Assembly: GCA_963792655.1 (NCBI GenBank)
Contig: CAWBWU010000003.1
Location: 372,001-436,000, forward strand
DNA length: 64,000 nt
Origin: DOZZ01 sp963792655
GTDB lineage: Bacteria; Acidobacteriota; Terriglobia; Bryobacterales; Bryobacteraceae
Direction of reading: 5' to 3'
The number at the start of each line of letters is the position of its first letter. Position 1 is the stretch's first letter. The notes beneath the pieces were generated by a model. It was not told the DNA's origin and ran no database searches. It saw nothing but the letters and a program-made list of their open reading frames with translations. The position numbers and the translations under genes are program-made. Positions 43,908-53,146 of the stretch are shown piece by piece.

Positions 43908-45278
43908 ATGAAGCGCCGCTTTTTTCAACTTTTTGCTATCTGTGTCCTGGCCGCCGCGGCCGCCTACGCGCAAGCTCCCGGCGACCCTGTAGTTCGCTTC
44001 CACACGAACCTGGGCAACATGGATGTCGAGCTATACCAAACGACTGCGCCGAAGACCGTCGCGAATTTTCTACGCTACATCGATCGCCCGGACTACATCA
44101 ATTTATGGATTTACCGCTCTATACCGGGGTTTATTTTCCAGGCCGGCAGCTACCGTTTTGAGCCGACCAGTCCGACAATCCCAAGTAAAATTCCGCCATT
44201 CCCGCCGGTGCAAAACGAGTTTAAGGTATCAAATACCCGCGGCACGATTGCCATGGCCAAGCTAGGCGGCGATCCGAACAGCGCGACGACCGACTGGTTC
44301 TTCAATGAGTCGGACAGCAACGCGGCGAATCTTGACAATCAGAACGGCGGGTTCACGGTATTCGGCAAAGTCGTGGACGCTGCAAGCCTGGCGGTGATGG
44401 ATAAAATCGCCGCGGTTCCTGTGACGATGGCTTATAACGCGCCATTTAACAACCTGCCTTTGATCGATCCGGCGGGAAATATCACCCTATCGAACGTCGT
44501 GCTGGTTAGCTCCATTACGCTGCTCGGACCCGCGCCGGCAATCACTGGCATTCTCTCCGCGAGTGCGTTCGGCGGATTTACTTCAGCGGCGCCCGGGTCG
44601 TTTATCGAGATTTACGGCACCAACCTTGCAGGCAGCACGCGCCAGTGGGCCACTGCGGATTTCAACGGCCCTGCCGCTCCAACGGCTCTCGACGGCGTAA
44701 TCGTCACCGTCGGTGGACTGGTGGCTTATATCTCGTACGTGAGCCCGACTCAGATCAACGTTCAGGTACCGCAAGGCGTGAAACCGGGAACGAATGTCCC
44801 TGTAGTTGTTACCTATGCGGGCCAATCGAGCACCGCGGGTACGATCACGATCAATGCGCTGCAGCCGGGATTGCTCGCGCCCGCAACATTTCTCGTAAAT
44901 GGGAAGCAATATGTGACGGCATTTCACGCCGACGGCACGTATGTCACGAACGGCAATATTCCTGGAATCACCGGAACTCCGGCGAAAGCGGGCGAGACGA
45001 TCGTGCTCTACGGTCTCGGCTTCGGCGGTGTGACCGACGCTAGCGTGGCGGTGGCGGGCCAGATCGCTTCCGGCCAAACGGCGCTGGCCAATACAGTTAG
45101 CTTTGCGGTACAGGGCGTGCCCGCAGCGTTTACGTACGCCGGTTTGGCGCCCGGGTTCGTGGGTCTGGATCAGTTCAACGTGACGATTCCGTCCATCGTT
45201 CCGTCGGGCGATCTCACATTCACCGTGATGCAGAGCGGCACGGCGATCGGCCAGCAGCTGTTTATTCCCGTGAATTAA
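43908..45278 (+). CDS. Secreted cyclophilin-type peptidyl-prolyl isomerase fused to a TIGR03437 domain
   Basis: A 456-residue protein with a signal peptide (1-22). Residues about 28-200 are a cyclophilin domain: VRFHTNLGNMDVELYQTTAPKTVANFL, YRSIPGFIFQAGSY, GTIAMAKLGGDPNSATTDWFF and FTVFGKVVD. The catalytic-loop Arg (YRSIPGFIFQ) is present. Residues about 210-456 are TIGR03437-type (ILSASAFGGFTSAAPGSFIEIYGTNLAG ... VSPTQINVQVPQGVKPGTN), so a folding enzyme is joined to a surface module. Confidence 0.88.
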   Translation: MKRRFFQLFAICVLAAAAAYAQAPGDPVVRFHTNLGNMDVELYQTTAPKTVANFLRYIDRPDYINLWIYRSIPGFIFQAGSYRFEPTSPTIPSKIPPFPPVQNEFKVSNTRGTIAMAKLGGDPNSATTDWFFNESDSNAANLDNQNGGFTVFGKVVDAASLAVMDKIAAVPVTMAYNAPFNNLPLIDPAGNITLSNVVLVSSITLLGPAPAITGILSASAFGGFTSAAPGSFIEIYGTNLAGSTRQWATADFNGPAAPTALDGVIVTVGGLVAYISYVSPTQINVQVPQGVKPGTNVPVVVTYAGQSSTAGTITINALQPGLLAPATFLVNGKQYVTAFHADGTYVTNGNIPGITGTPAKAGETIVLYGLGFGGVTDASVAVAGQIASGQTALANTVSFAVQGVPAAFTYAGLAPGFVGLDQFNVTIPSIVPSGDLTFTVMQSGTAIGQQLFIPVN

Positions 45279-45358
45279 CAGATCTGCAAACGCGGAATTC
45301 AAATTCGTCGCCTTATTTTTGCAGAATTGCGTTGAATACCTAAAGGTATGCGGCCTGG

Positions 45359-47737
45359 GTGCCGATCATCCTCGTGGAAGAAATGCATATCCACGGGTGT
45401 CAAAGCGCCGGGAATCGGCTGGGGAGAAAGCGAACTCGTGTGCTTCACGGCCTGCGGATGGCACGCCTCGCGCTGGTGCTGTTGGCGTTCTCACAAGCGC
45501 CGTTGCCCGCTCTTCAAATAGAGGCGCAGCCGGACCAGCACACCGCGCAGTTCGAAATAGCGCTTTGGTGCGGAGCCGCATCTCTGGCTGCCCTTGTTCT
45601 GTTCAGCATCTATCAGACGGTACGCGTAAGAAAAGAACGTGAGTTAGCCGCGGCCGCGCGCAAACAAGCCGACGAAAGCCAGCAGCGTTTCGATGCGTTT
45701 ATGGAGCGCACGCCGACGCCTACCTTTCTCCGCGATGAAAACGGCGTGCTGATCTACGCGAACGAAGCCTTCGCTCGCGGCGCAGGCGTTCCCTGCTCCG
45801 AGCTGATCGGCAAAGACGGCTATTCACTATGGCCGGGTGATTTCGCGGATTCGCTGCGGCAGGCTGACCGTTCAGTTCTTGCCGACGGAGTAGCCAAGGA
45901 GTTCGGTGAGACGATCTTCACGAAAGATGGGCGCACCCTTCATTTTCTGAGCATCAAGTTTCCTGTCGTTCAGCAGGGCCGCCGTATGATTGGCGGGATC
46001 GCGCTCGACATCACCGAACGCAAATTACTGGAAGAAGAATCCAGGTTCACGCAGTTCGCCATTGATCGTTCACCCGATCTGATTCTGTGGATCGATTCCG
46101 ACCTCCGCATCATCTACGCCAACCAGTCCGCATGCACTACGCTTGGGTACCGGCGCGAGGAGCTGATGCACATGGAAATCAGCGACATCGACGCGGGCAA
46201 GACAACCGAGTGCCTGAAGCGCCGCTCCGGACAACTGAACGCGGGTCCGGTGATTTTCGAAAGCTTTCATGTCACGCGCATCGGTACGCTGTTGCCGGTC
46301 GAAGTGAGCCTGAATTATCTGGAGTTTGATGGCAAAGAGTTCGGCTGCTGCATCAGCCGCAACATCTCCGAACGGCGTCGCGCCGAGCAGGATCTCTCGC
46401 ACCAGGCCCATCACGACGACCTCACCGGCTTGCCAAACCGGCGCCTGCTCGAACTGCGCCTCAACCAGGAGATCGGAATCGCGCGCCGCAACCAAAGCAT
46501 GCTTGCGGTCATGATGTTCGACCTCGATGGCTTCAAGCTGATCAACGATTCGCTGGGGCACAGTTTCGGCGATCGTCTGCTGAAGCAGCTTGCTGCACGC
46601 TTTGCCGCCAGTTTGCCTGAGTCTGGAACCCTGGCGCGAATGGGGGGCGATGAGTTCACTGTGTTGGTGACCAACGTTGCCAGTGAAGACGACGCACTTG
46701 CGGCGGCCCAACTCATCCAGAACCGGCTACAGGAAGTCATCGCTCTCGACGGCCATGAGCTGATGATCACTTCCTCGGCGGGCATCAGCATGTTCCCGCG
46801 CGACGGCGCCGACTCGAAGATGCTGATGAAGAGCGCGGATGCGGCGATGTACGAGTCAAAGCGGGCCGGCAAGAACCGGGTGCAGTTCTTCAGTCCGCAG
46901 ATGAGTGCGCAGGCGCATGAGCGGCTGGAACTGGAGAACTTGCTGCGGCGTGCTCTGGAGCGCAACGAATTTCTGGTCTACTTCCAACCGCAACTGTCGT
47001 TGAAGACCAACACCGTCGTACGCTACGAAGCCTTGCTGCGGTGGAATCAGCCCGCGCTGGGCATGATCCCGCCTACGAAGTTCATCCCGATCGCCGAAGA
47101 AACTCATCTGATCGAACCCATTGGGCGATGGGTGCTCGAAGAATCATGCCGGCAAGTGCGCAACATGGAACTGGCGACAGGCCAGCCTGCGGGCGTTGCG
47201 GTCAATGTATCGGGCGTACAATTCCTTCGCGCCGATTTCGTTCCGTCGGTCCTCGACATTCTGCAGCGCACGGGGCTCGCGCCCCATCTGTTAGAGCTCG
47301 AGATTACTGAGAGCGTCGTCATGCAGGGTATAGGAGACGTCACGAACAAAATCGAGATGCTGCGCGCTTGCGGCATCACCGTATCGATCGACGATTTCGG
47401 AACCGGCTATTCGTCGTTGAGCTATCTTCAGCAATTACCGATCGACACCCTCAAGGTCGACCGGTCGTTCCTGAGGCTCATCCCGGGCGACGAAAACGCG
47501 GTGTCGATGCTCGATGCTGTGGTCGCGATGGCTCACAGTCTGAATATGAAAGTTGTCATCGAAGGCGTCGAGACGGCTGAGCAGTTGCAGGTCATGCGCA
47601 ACATCGGCGGCGACATGGTGCAAGGCTTCTACCTCGCGCGGCCCGCGCCACTCGGCGTCCACGTCGAGATGACGCAGGCGCTCACAGCTTTAACGGACGC
47701 GCTACACACGGCGCCGGAGCACGCGAGCGTTTCGTAA
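45359..47737 (+). CDS. Membrane PAS-PAS-GGDEF-EAL protein (cyclic-di-GMP turnover)
   Basis: A 792-residue protein: one or two N-terminal membrane segments (about 35-52, 68-88), two PAS domains (about 105-220 and 230-345), a GGDEF domain (about 350-510) with intact MGGDEF, and an EAL domain (about 525-775) with YEALLRW, ELEITES, DDFGTGYSSL, KVDRSF and EGVET. Both cyclase and phosphodiesterase motifs look catalytic; the RxxD inhibitory site before GGDEF is absent. GTG at 45359 is the outermost start; GTG 45440 or ATG 45458 are alternatives and would shorten the N-terminus. Confidence 0.92.
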   Translation: MPIILVEEMHIHGCQSAGNRLGRKRTRVLHGLRMARLALVLLAFSQAPLPALQIEAQPDQHTAQFEIALWCGAASLAALVLFSIYQTVRVRKERELAAAARKQADESQQRFDAFMERTPTPTFLRDENGVLIYANEAFARGAGVPCSELIGKDGYSLWPGDFADSLRQADRSVLADGVAKEFGETIFTKDGRTLHFLSIKFPVVQQGRRMIGGIALDITERKLLEEESRFTQFAIDRSPDLILWIDSDLRIIYANQSACTTLGYRREELMHMEISDIDAGKTTECLKRRSGQLNAGPVIFESFHVTRIGTLLPVEVSLNYLEFDGKEFGCCISRNISERRRAEQDLSHQAHHDDLTGLPNRRLLELRLNQEIGIARRNQSMLAVMMFDLDGFKLINDSLGHSFGDRLLKQLAARFAASLPESGTLARMGGDEFTVLVTNVASEDDALAAAQLIQNRLQEVIALDGHELMITSSAGISMFPRDGADSKMLMKSADAAMYESKRAGKNRVQFFSPQMSAQAHERLELENLLRRALERNEFLVYFQPQLSLKTNTVVRYEALLRWNQPALGMIPPTKFIPIAEETHLIEPIGRWVLEESCRQVRNMELATGQPAGVAVNVSGVQFLRADFVPSVLDILQRTGLAPHLLELEITESVVMQGIGDVTNKIEMLRACGITVSIDDFGTGYSSLSYLQQLPIDTLKVDRSFLRLIPGDENAVSMLDAVVAMAHSLNMKVVIEGVETAEQLQVMRNIGGDMVQGFYLARPAPLGVHVEMTQALTALTDALHTAPEHASVS

Positions 47738-47840
47738 GGATAGGTCCAACATTACCTAACTCTTACAATCCCCCGGGCAGGGCGTTGCTAACTTGAAGGT
47801 GCCTCTCCACGAGGCGTCCCAATATCCTCAGGAGTCGACC

Positions 47841-48686
47841 TTGACCAGCAGCGCTGAACAGAATGTGGCCGTACGTGGCATCAATTGGAGCAGCGCCGTT
47901 GCGTTTACGATCTTTCACGCCGGTGCGATTGCGGCGCTTTTCTTTTTCACTTGGCCAGCCTTTTTCGTAGCCGTGGCGCTGTATTGGATTTCGCTCAGCT
48001 TCGGCATCGGCATGGGCTATCACCGGCTGCTGACCCATCGTTCTTACCGGGTACCCAAGGCAATTGAATACTTCCTGGCCGTCTGCGGCACACTGGCGCT
48101 CGAAGGCGGACCCGTGTTCTGGGTCGCCACGCATCGCATTCACCACAAGCACTCAGATCGCGAAGGAGACCCGCATACGCCGCGCGACGGTAAATGGTGG
48201 GCACACATTGTTTGGATGCTGGTCGGCGAGGCCACTCACACCGATGCGGAAGGCTGCGCGAAGTATGCTCCAGACCTGGTGCGTGACCGCTTCATGCTTC
48301 TGCTCAGCAAGTATCACTACGTTCCGCTGTTGATCTTAAGCGTACTGCTCTACCTGGCCGGTGGCTTACCGTTCCTGCTTTGGGGCACGTTTGTCCGAGT
48401 CACACTCGGCTTACACGCAACGTGGCTGATCAATTCCGCAACACACCTGTGGGGCAAACGCCGCTTTGAAACGCGCGATGACTCACGCAACAACGGCGTT
48501 GTGGCGCTGTTTACCTTTGGGGAAGGCTGGCACAACAACCATCATGCGCATCCCACGTCGGCACGGCACGGCCTGAAATGGAGCGAAATCGACATCACCT
48601 GGATGACAATCTGGCTCCTGCGTAGCGTCGGACTTGCGACCGCTGTTCAGGTTGCGAGCCTGCCGCCGTCGGAACAGTCGAGATAA
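47841..48686 (+). CDS. Membrane acyl-lipid/acyl-CoA desaturase (delta-9 type)
   Basis: A 281-residue desaturase with four membrane segments and the three histidine boxes that hold the di-iron centre: HRLLTH, HRIHHKHSD and HNNHHAH. These introduce a double bond into saturated acyl chains, helping membrane fluidity. TTG at 47841 is chosen because AGGAG precedes it by six bases; an in-frame TTG at 47793 lacks a ribosome site. The gene follows the GGDEF/EAL protein but has its own 100-base upstream gap. Confidence 0.9.
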   Translation: MTSSAEQNVAVRGINWSSAVAFTIFHAGAIAALFFFTWPAFFVAVALYWISLSFGIGMGYHRLLTHRSYRVPKAIEYFLAVCGTLALEGGPVFWVATHRIHHKHSDREGDPHTPRDGKWWAHIVWMLVGEATHTDAEGCAKYAPDLVRDRFMLLLSKYHYVPLLILSVLLYLAGGLPFLLWGTFVRVTLGLHATWLINSATHLWGKRRFETRDDSRNNGVVALFTFGEGWHNNHHAHPTSARHGLKWSEIDITWMTIWLLRSVGLATAVQVASLPPSEQSR

Positions 48687-48839
48687 CGCCTCGCCCCGTT
48701 TGCCCGCGCATAGTTACCGCTCGATAAAAAAGCGGGCGTAACCGTCACGTTTTCGTTATGATGGCTGCATTTCGTTCTCTCTCCAGGTTTGAAATCGGAA
48801 CGCTGTTAAAGGTTCCGCAACACCAGGCCGAAGAGTATA

Positions 48840-49877
48840 TTGAGAGTCACAAATTTGGCGGCCTCGGACCAACTCGAACTGGATGCTCTTCTCGCTCTCT
48901 CGGCGCGTATTGGTCGCGATCCGTTGCTGGTGCAGGCCAGCAGCGGTAACACCTCGGTCAAGATCGACAATCTTCTCTGGATTAAGGCGTCGGGCAAGTG
49001 GCTGGCTTCTGCGCTCGACGAAGATTGCCTGGTGCCAGTGTGCCGCCGGCAGGCTGCGTCCAACTTTCAGCAGGGTGTCGAGTTCAACAGCACCTACCGT
49101 GGCCGGTCCGGCTCCGAGCTGCGCGCTTCGATCGAAACCGCCATGCATGCCGTGCTGCCTCACAAGGTTGTGCTGCATGTGCATTCCGTCAATGCAATCG
49201 CGTGGGCTGTTCGCCGCGACGGCAGGCAACGTCTTGCAGCGCATCTGCAGGATCTCGCCTGGCAATGGGTCGATTATGTTCCTAGCGGCTTAGCGCTGGC
49301 TCGCGCGATTCATCAGGCACTCAGCCGCTGTCCGAAGTGCCAGGTCTTCATCCTCGAAAATCACGGTCTCGTCATCTGCGCGGAAAGCTGCGATGCAGCG
49401 GAGGCCATTCTGGACGAAGTCGAACGCCGCCTCGCGGTCGCGCCTCGGAAGAATCATTCGCCGGAATCGGACGTTTCGCCGGTGCCCGGCTGGCGTTTAC
49501 CCGAGAACCCGGCGCTGCACGCGCTCGGCACCGATCCTGTGAGCCGTGATATTTTGCGCTCCGGCGTGCTCTATCCTTGCCAGGCGATCTTCCTCGCGGC
49601 TTCCAGCACCGTCGTTCACGACTCTCGCGAAATCAGAAATCACGAAGTCGCAGCTCCGTTTGTGGTCGTCAGTGGCAAAGGCGTTCTGGTGCAGGAAGGC
49701 ATCACGCGCACGCAGTCCGCAGTGCTCGATGGACTGATGAACGTTGTCCAGCGGCTTCAGCCGTCAGCGCCAATCCGTTACTTGCTCCCGTCGGAAATCA
49801 GAAGCCTGCTCACGGTGGACGCATATCGTTACCGGCAGCGCGTGGAAGAAAACGCCGCAGCACCGGCAAGCGTCTGA
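48840..49877 (+). CDS. Class II aldolase/adducin-family protein
   Basis: A 345-residue protein with a TTG start. The class II aldolase fold is supported by VQASSGNTSVKIDNLLWIKASG, the zinc-binding HVHSVNAIAW and FILENHGLVI. The extra C-terminal 120 residues (PVSRDILRSGVLYPCQAIFL ... VVVSGKGVLVQEGITRTQSA) match the layout of the aldolase domain of rhamnulose/short-chain dehydrogenase-type fusions, here without the dehydrogenase. Substrate unknown; a sugar-phosphate or nucleotide-breakdown aldolase is likely. It runs convergently against the creatininase gene, with adjoining stops. Confidence 0.85.
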   Translation: MRVTNLAASDQLELDALLALSARIGRDPLLVQASSGNTSVKIDNLLWIKASGKWLASALDEDCLVPVCRRQAASNFQQGVEFNSTYRGRSGSELRASIETAMHAVLPHKVVLHVHSVNAIAWAVRRDGRQRLAAHLQDLAWQWVDYVPSGLALARAIHQALSRCPKCQVFILENHGLVICAESCDAAEAILDEVERRLAVAPRKNHSPESDVSPVPGWRLPENPALHALGTDPVSRDILRSGVLYPCQAIFLAASSTVVHDSREIRNHEVAAPFVVVSGKGVLVQEGITRTQSAVLDGLMNVVQRLQPSAPIRYLLPSEIRSLLTVDAYRYRQRVEENAAAPASV

Positions 49878-50744
49878 TTACTGCTTGGTCTCGAGCGGGT
49901 GCGCTCCCGCATGGAAAAATTCCTGCTGCAATCGTGGCGACACCTGGTCCGCTTTTACGGCCCGAATTGCATTCGCGATGCGCATGGCGTTCTGGTCAAG
50001 CATCGCTTGCCCGCGCGCTTGATTCGCCGCGGACGAATCACCTTGGTAGTGATTCGGGAACCGCGCGTACCACCAGATTCCGGTATACAGTCCTTGCGGC
50101 AGGTCGAGCCGGTTCAGGTCGGCGCCCGACTGCGAGGCCGAACGTTCCGGATGCGCAACTCCCGGCCGCGTGGCCATGATCTCTGAAATTTCGCCTTCGC
50201 CCGCATGGCCGTCAACGCCAGGCTTCGATGGCGCGGCAGCAGCCGGAGCATTGCCGGACGCGCCCGGCGAAACCAGGGCGTACACCACGTAATCCTTCGG
50301 CGAATCGAGTTGTGATTGCGCGAAGTATTGCAGCAGGCTCACGTTGCCCCCGTGCCCGTTCACAATCAGGATTTTGCTGCAGCCGTTGCGCGCCATCTCC
50401 GCCGTGGTCTCCTGCAGCATCTCCAGTTGCAGTTTGCTGCTGTAAGCGATCGTTCCCGGCTGGTGACGCGCTTCGAAGATCTGCCCGAAATAGTATTCCG
50501 GGAAGACGATCGCGTACTCCTGCCTGACCGCAGCCATCGTTGCCCCGCGCACGTTCAACAGATCGGTCCCGAGCGGCCCCGCTGGTCCGTGTTTTTCTAG
50601 AATGCCGAACGGCAGCACACACACGTTGCGCGACTGCTGCAACGCTTTCGGGAAGTCCGGCCCGGTCAACTCCTCCCATTTGGCAGGGAGCGCTTGCGCA
50701 TGCGCGCACACCGCCGCCAATAACAACGCGCACCAAAGCTTCAT
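49878..50744 (-). CDS. Exported creatininase-family amidohydrolase
   Basis: A 288-residue protein with a signal peptide (MKLWCALLLAAVCAHA). Creatininase-family motifs are VCVLPFGILEKHGPAGPLGTD (first metal ligands Glu/His/Asp), ILIVNGHGGNVSLL and HAGEGEISEIMATRP (metal-binding His and Glu). The family hydrolyses creatinine, formamides and related amides. ATG 50744 overlaps the NIF3-like stop by four bases (translational coupling), which decides the start. Activity is predicted, substrate unknown. Confidence 0.88.
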   Translation of the reverse strand: MKLWCALLLAAVCAHAQALPAKWEELTGPDFPKALQQSRNVCVLPFGILEKHGPAGPLGTDLLNVRGATMAAVRQEYAIVFPEYYFGQIFEARHQPGTIAYSSKLQLEMLQETTAEMARNGCSKILIVNGHGGNVSLLQYFAQSQLDSPKDYVVYALVSPGASGNAPAAAAPSKPGVDGHAGEGEISEIMATRPGVAHPERSASQSGADLNRLDLPQGLYTGIWWYARFPNHYQGDSSAANQARGQAMLDQNAMRIANAIRAVKADQVSPRLQQEFFHAGAHPLETKQ

Positions 50745-51613
50745 CGCAAAGGTCTCCAGAACGGTTCTCCCGCCGTGATCCACTCCACCGGCACTTCCGG
50801 CACGATCCCCTTCAGCCACGTTGCGCACACGCGCATGCCTGGTTCTTCTGAAGTCTCGTGGCCCAGGATGATGAGCGCTTTCTTCTGGCCGGCCGCGATC
50901 GCGTCCTGCACATACTCCACGCCTTCCCACTCGCGCGGTTCACCGGCGATGAACACGTCGTTCGATGGCATCCACTTCATCACCGCGTCAAGCGATGTGT
51001 ACCCGGGATTCATGGCGACATTGCGCACTTTGAGCGACGGGTCACCAATCACTCGCGTCGCGCGAATTTTCAAGCGGCTCTGAACATGATTCACCAATTC
51101 ACCCAGCGTGGTTTCGGGAATCTGAAAGAGCGCCTGATTGACGTGTGACTGATAGCTCTGCCAGCTAAACGCTTCGGCCAGCCCTTCGAACATCCCGTCC
51201 GGCCGGCGCGCGTGCCAGTGATCATGGAAGCGAAAGATCACCATCTGGTTGCGCGCGATGAAGTCGCGTTTGAACTTGTAAACATCATCGGCCGCAAAGT
51301 TTTGCGTTTCGTCCTGGTGATTGTAGAAAGTAGGCTCATGCGTCACCACCATGTTGCGCCCCGCTTTAGCCGCGCGTTGTAACGTGTCAAGCGTGGCCAT
51401 GAATGTGGTCGCAATCCCGGTGACATTCGTCGCCGGATCACCCGCTTTGATGGTGTCCACAGTCTCCGTTCGCCACGGAACGCCGACGTTCTTCTGGATG
51501 CGCTCGATCACTTCGCGTGCGGTAATCGATGCACCGCGTGCGGGTAATTCGGCCAACATGGTGGCGCCCGCGAGCAATCCAAACTGGCGGCGGCTGAATC
51601 GGTCTTGGCTCAT
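50741..51613 (-). CDS. NIF3-like dinuclear metal-centre protein with Tat leader
   Basis: A 290-residue NIF3-like protein: ITAREVIERIQKNVGVPW opens the domain, MVVTHEPTFYNH and FHDHWHA supply metal ligands, and IILGHETSEEPGM closes it. Most NIF3/YbgI proteins are cytoplasmic, but this one begins with a twin-Arg leader (SRRQFGLLAGATMLAELPARG), so it should be exported. It is translationally coupled to the creatininase gene. The biochemical role of the family is unsettled. Confidence 0.85.
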   Translation of the reverse strand: MSQDRFSRRQFGLLAGATMLAELPARGASITAREVIERIQKNVGVPWRTETVDTIKAGDPATNVTGIATTFMATLDTLQRAAKAGRNMVVTHEPTFYNHQDETQNFAADDVYKFKRDFIARNQMVIFRFHDHWHARRPDGMFEGLAEAFSWQSYQSHVNQALFQIPETTLGELVNHVQSRLKIRATRVIGDPSLKVRNVAMNPGYTSLDAVMKWMPSNDVFIAGEPREWEGVEYVQDAIAAGQKKALIILGHETSEEPGMRVCATWLKGIVPEVPVEWITAGEPFWRPLR

Positions 51614-51666
51614 ATGGATCTAATGAAGTTGATGAAATCGAAAGCTCCTGCTAGGTTAACAGCAGT

Positions 51667-52239
51667 TTGAAACCAGTCCAGTTGGGCCCAACGCGGAACA
51701 GAGTGGTTTACACGGTAACGCCGACTGGGACGATCGTCACCGCTGCCGCGGAATTCTCGCCGCAAACTGAGCAACTGGATCCGTTGTTTGCAGCGCCCGC
51801 AAACCCCGACGAGTGGGTGGGCCGCAACTTGTTCAACTTTATCCAAGGCATCGAAGTGAGTCATGTCTATCGATTACTGCAAGAACGCGTTTTGAACACT
51901 GGCGTACCCGTCACGTTCGAGTACCGGTGCGACAGCCCAGCGGTCAGGCGGGAAATGCGCATGCGCATCTCTCCGGATGATTCTCTGATCCGTTATGAAT
52001 CGGTAGTGCTCAACGAAACGGTGCGCCCGATCCCCGTCCCCACGCCATCGCCAAAAGCAGACGTGTTCATTCGCATCTGCAGCAAGTGCCAAAGCTACAG
52101 CCTGGTGTCAGGCTCTGGTGGGTGGAAAGAGATTGAACTCATCCTGTCTGAACCGGAGCTCCCGGAGCAGTTCAGTTTCACCCACACGTTTTGCGAGCCG
52201 TGTTATGAGTTTTTCATGGATGGATTGATGGCGAGTTGA
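51667..52239 (+). CDS. PAS-like protein with a four-cysteine zinc-binding tail
   Basis: A 190-residue protein from a TTG start. Residues about 10-120 have the size and strand order of a PAS domain (VVYTVTPTGTIVTAAAEFS ... IRYESVVLNETVRP). The C-terminal part has CSKC (about 146-149) and CEPC (about 178-181), with THTF before the second pair; this spacing resembles the zinc-knuckle seen after PAS or GGDEF domains. No output domain is attached, so it may signal through a partner. The end overlaps the convergent RAYT gene by 26 bases. Confidence 0.7.
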   Translation: MKPVQLGPTRNRVVYTVTPTGTIVTAAAEFSPQTEQLDPLFAAPANPDEWVGRNLFNFIQGIEVSHVYRLLQERVLNTGVPVTFEYRCDSPAVRREMRMRISPDDSLIRYESVVLNETVRPIPVPTPSPKADVFIRICSKCQSYSLVSGSGGWKEIELILSEPELPEQFSFTHTFCEPCYEFFMDGLMAS

Positions 52240-52819
52240 ATGCGTGCCGATCGTTGTCCAAACTGGACCGCCAGGTTTCACAGTGATAGAAGTTCATCGG
52301 TTTACCTTGGCTGTTCAAAGTGTAGTCGATAGCGGCGCACATCTGGTCCCGGTTCCACAGGTACCTGGTACTTCCATGCCTTGCCCACCAGCGTCTCCGC
52401 TCGACATCCGTTGCTTGAAGCACGTGAGTTGCGTGGGATTTTGTATTCACCAACGCGAGTTCGGGTTTGCAAGGGCAGCAGAGAACGAGGTGAACGTGTG
52501 TTGGCCTGACATGCGCGGCGCATAAGAGCCATTTCTTGGCAGCGGCATTCCGCATAACAGAATTGAGCGTGAGCGAACGCTGGTGACTGTTTAAGATCAG
52601 CGGCAGTTCAGCCATCTGCCGAAACGCCCGTGTAAGCCGCGCTTCGGAATCTACCATTTTCCGCGTGCCGTGAAGACTGTGCTCGCGATCGACACTGGTC
52701 TGCTCAGAACCGTGCAGTCGATGGCCATAAGCTGAAAACGTCAGAAAGTACCCAACGGGCGCATCAGGCATCTGGCGGTAGTGCCTGAATTCGCCCAAAA
52801 CTCTCTCCAACTTGAACAC
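52214..52819 (-). CDS. REP-associated tyrosine transposase (RAYT, IS200-like)
   Basis: A 201-residue Y1-type transposase. Motifs: GYFLTFSAYGHRLHG at the N-terminus, VRPTHVHLVL containing the HUH metal site, and RWWARHGSTRYLWN with IDYTLNSQG carrying the likely catalytic Tyr. This arrangement is typical of RAYT proteins, which act on REP/REPIN repeats. A start at 52771 (MPDAPVG) is more family-like than 52819. Two REPIN-like repeats begin three bases upstream, which supports the assignment. No terminal inverted repeats of a full IS were seen. Confidence 0.85.
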   Translation of the reverse strand: MFKLERVLGEFRHYRQMPDAPVGYFLTFSAYGHRLHGSEQTSVDREHSLHGTRKMVDSEARLTRAFRQMAELPLILNSHQRSLTLNSVMRNAAAKKWLLCAAHVRPTHVHLVLCCPCKPELALVNTKSHATHVLQATDVERRRWWARHGSTRYLWNRDQMCAAIDYTLNSQGKPMNFYHCETWRSSLDNDRHAFNSPSIHP

Positions 52820-52821
52820 CG

Positions 52822-52930
52822 GTCAGAGGCGCGACTGGAGGGAGCGCAAGGGTGAGGGATAGATGGTCCTGAAGCAACACCAATCCGACTTGAGGCTTGG
52901 CAATGCGCTCCCTTCGGCCGCGCCTCCGAC
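52822..52930. repeat. REPIN-like element 1
   Basis: A left arm at 52822-52847 (GTCAGAGGCGCGACTGGAGG...) and an inverted right arm at 52905-52930 (GCGCTCCCTTCGGCCGCGCC...) enclose about 57 bases. The arms are imperfect inverted copies of each other. It lies directly upstream of the RAYT gene. The 398-base gap 52820-53217 is made of this element, its neighbour and shared flanks, with no gene. Confidence 0.75.
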
Positions 52931-53019
52931 GAGAGTTCTTTGATGTACGCGAACAAGCCCGATTGATGACGCGGCGCACAACCACTGAACTTCGAAAACA
53001 ACTTCCCTTTCGGGATACG

Positions 53020-53146
53020 GTCAGAGGCGCGACTGGAGGGAGCGTAAGGGTGAGGGATCAATGGTCCTAACCAATACCAACTCCCCCTACGCATTCGGGC
53101 TTACCTGAGCCTTGAGCAATGCGCTCCCTTCAGTCGCGCCTCTGAC
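53020..53146. repeat. REPIN-like element 2
   Basis: A second copy: left arm 53020-53045, inverted right arm 53121-53146 (GCGCTCCCTTCAGTCGCGCC...). The left arms of elements 1 and 2 are 198 bases apart. Both right arms are followed by GAGAGTTCTTTGATGT and both left arms by AAGGGTGAGGGAT, so the whole unit, not just the arms, is duplicated. The second unit ends at the nrdJ stop codon. Confidence 0.75.

Noticed and set aside
48713..48742. Terminator after the desaturase gene
   Set aside because: GTTACCGCT pairs with AGCGG..GTAAC but with a bulge and no T-run, so it is only a weak hairpin.
52822..53146. CRISPR array
   Set aside because: Only two units, with inverted arms and long variable interiors; no direct-repeat/spacer periodicity and no cas genes.
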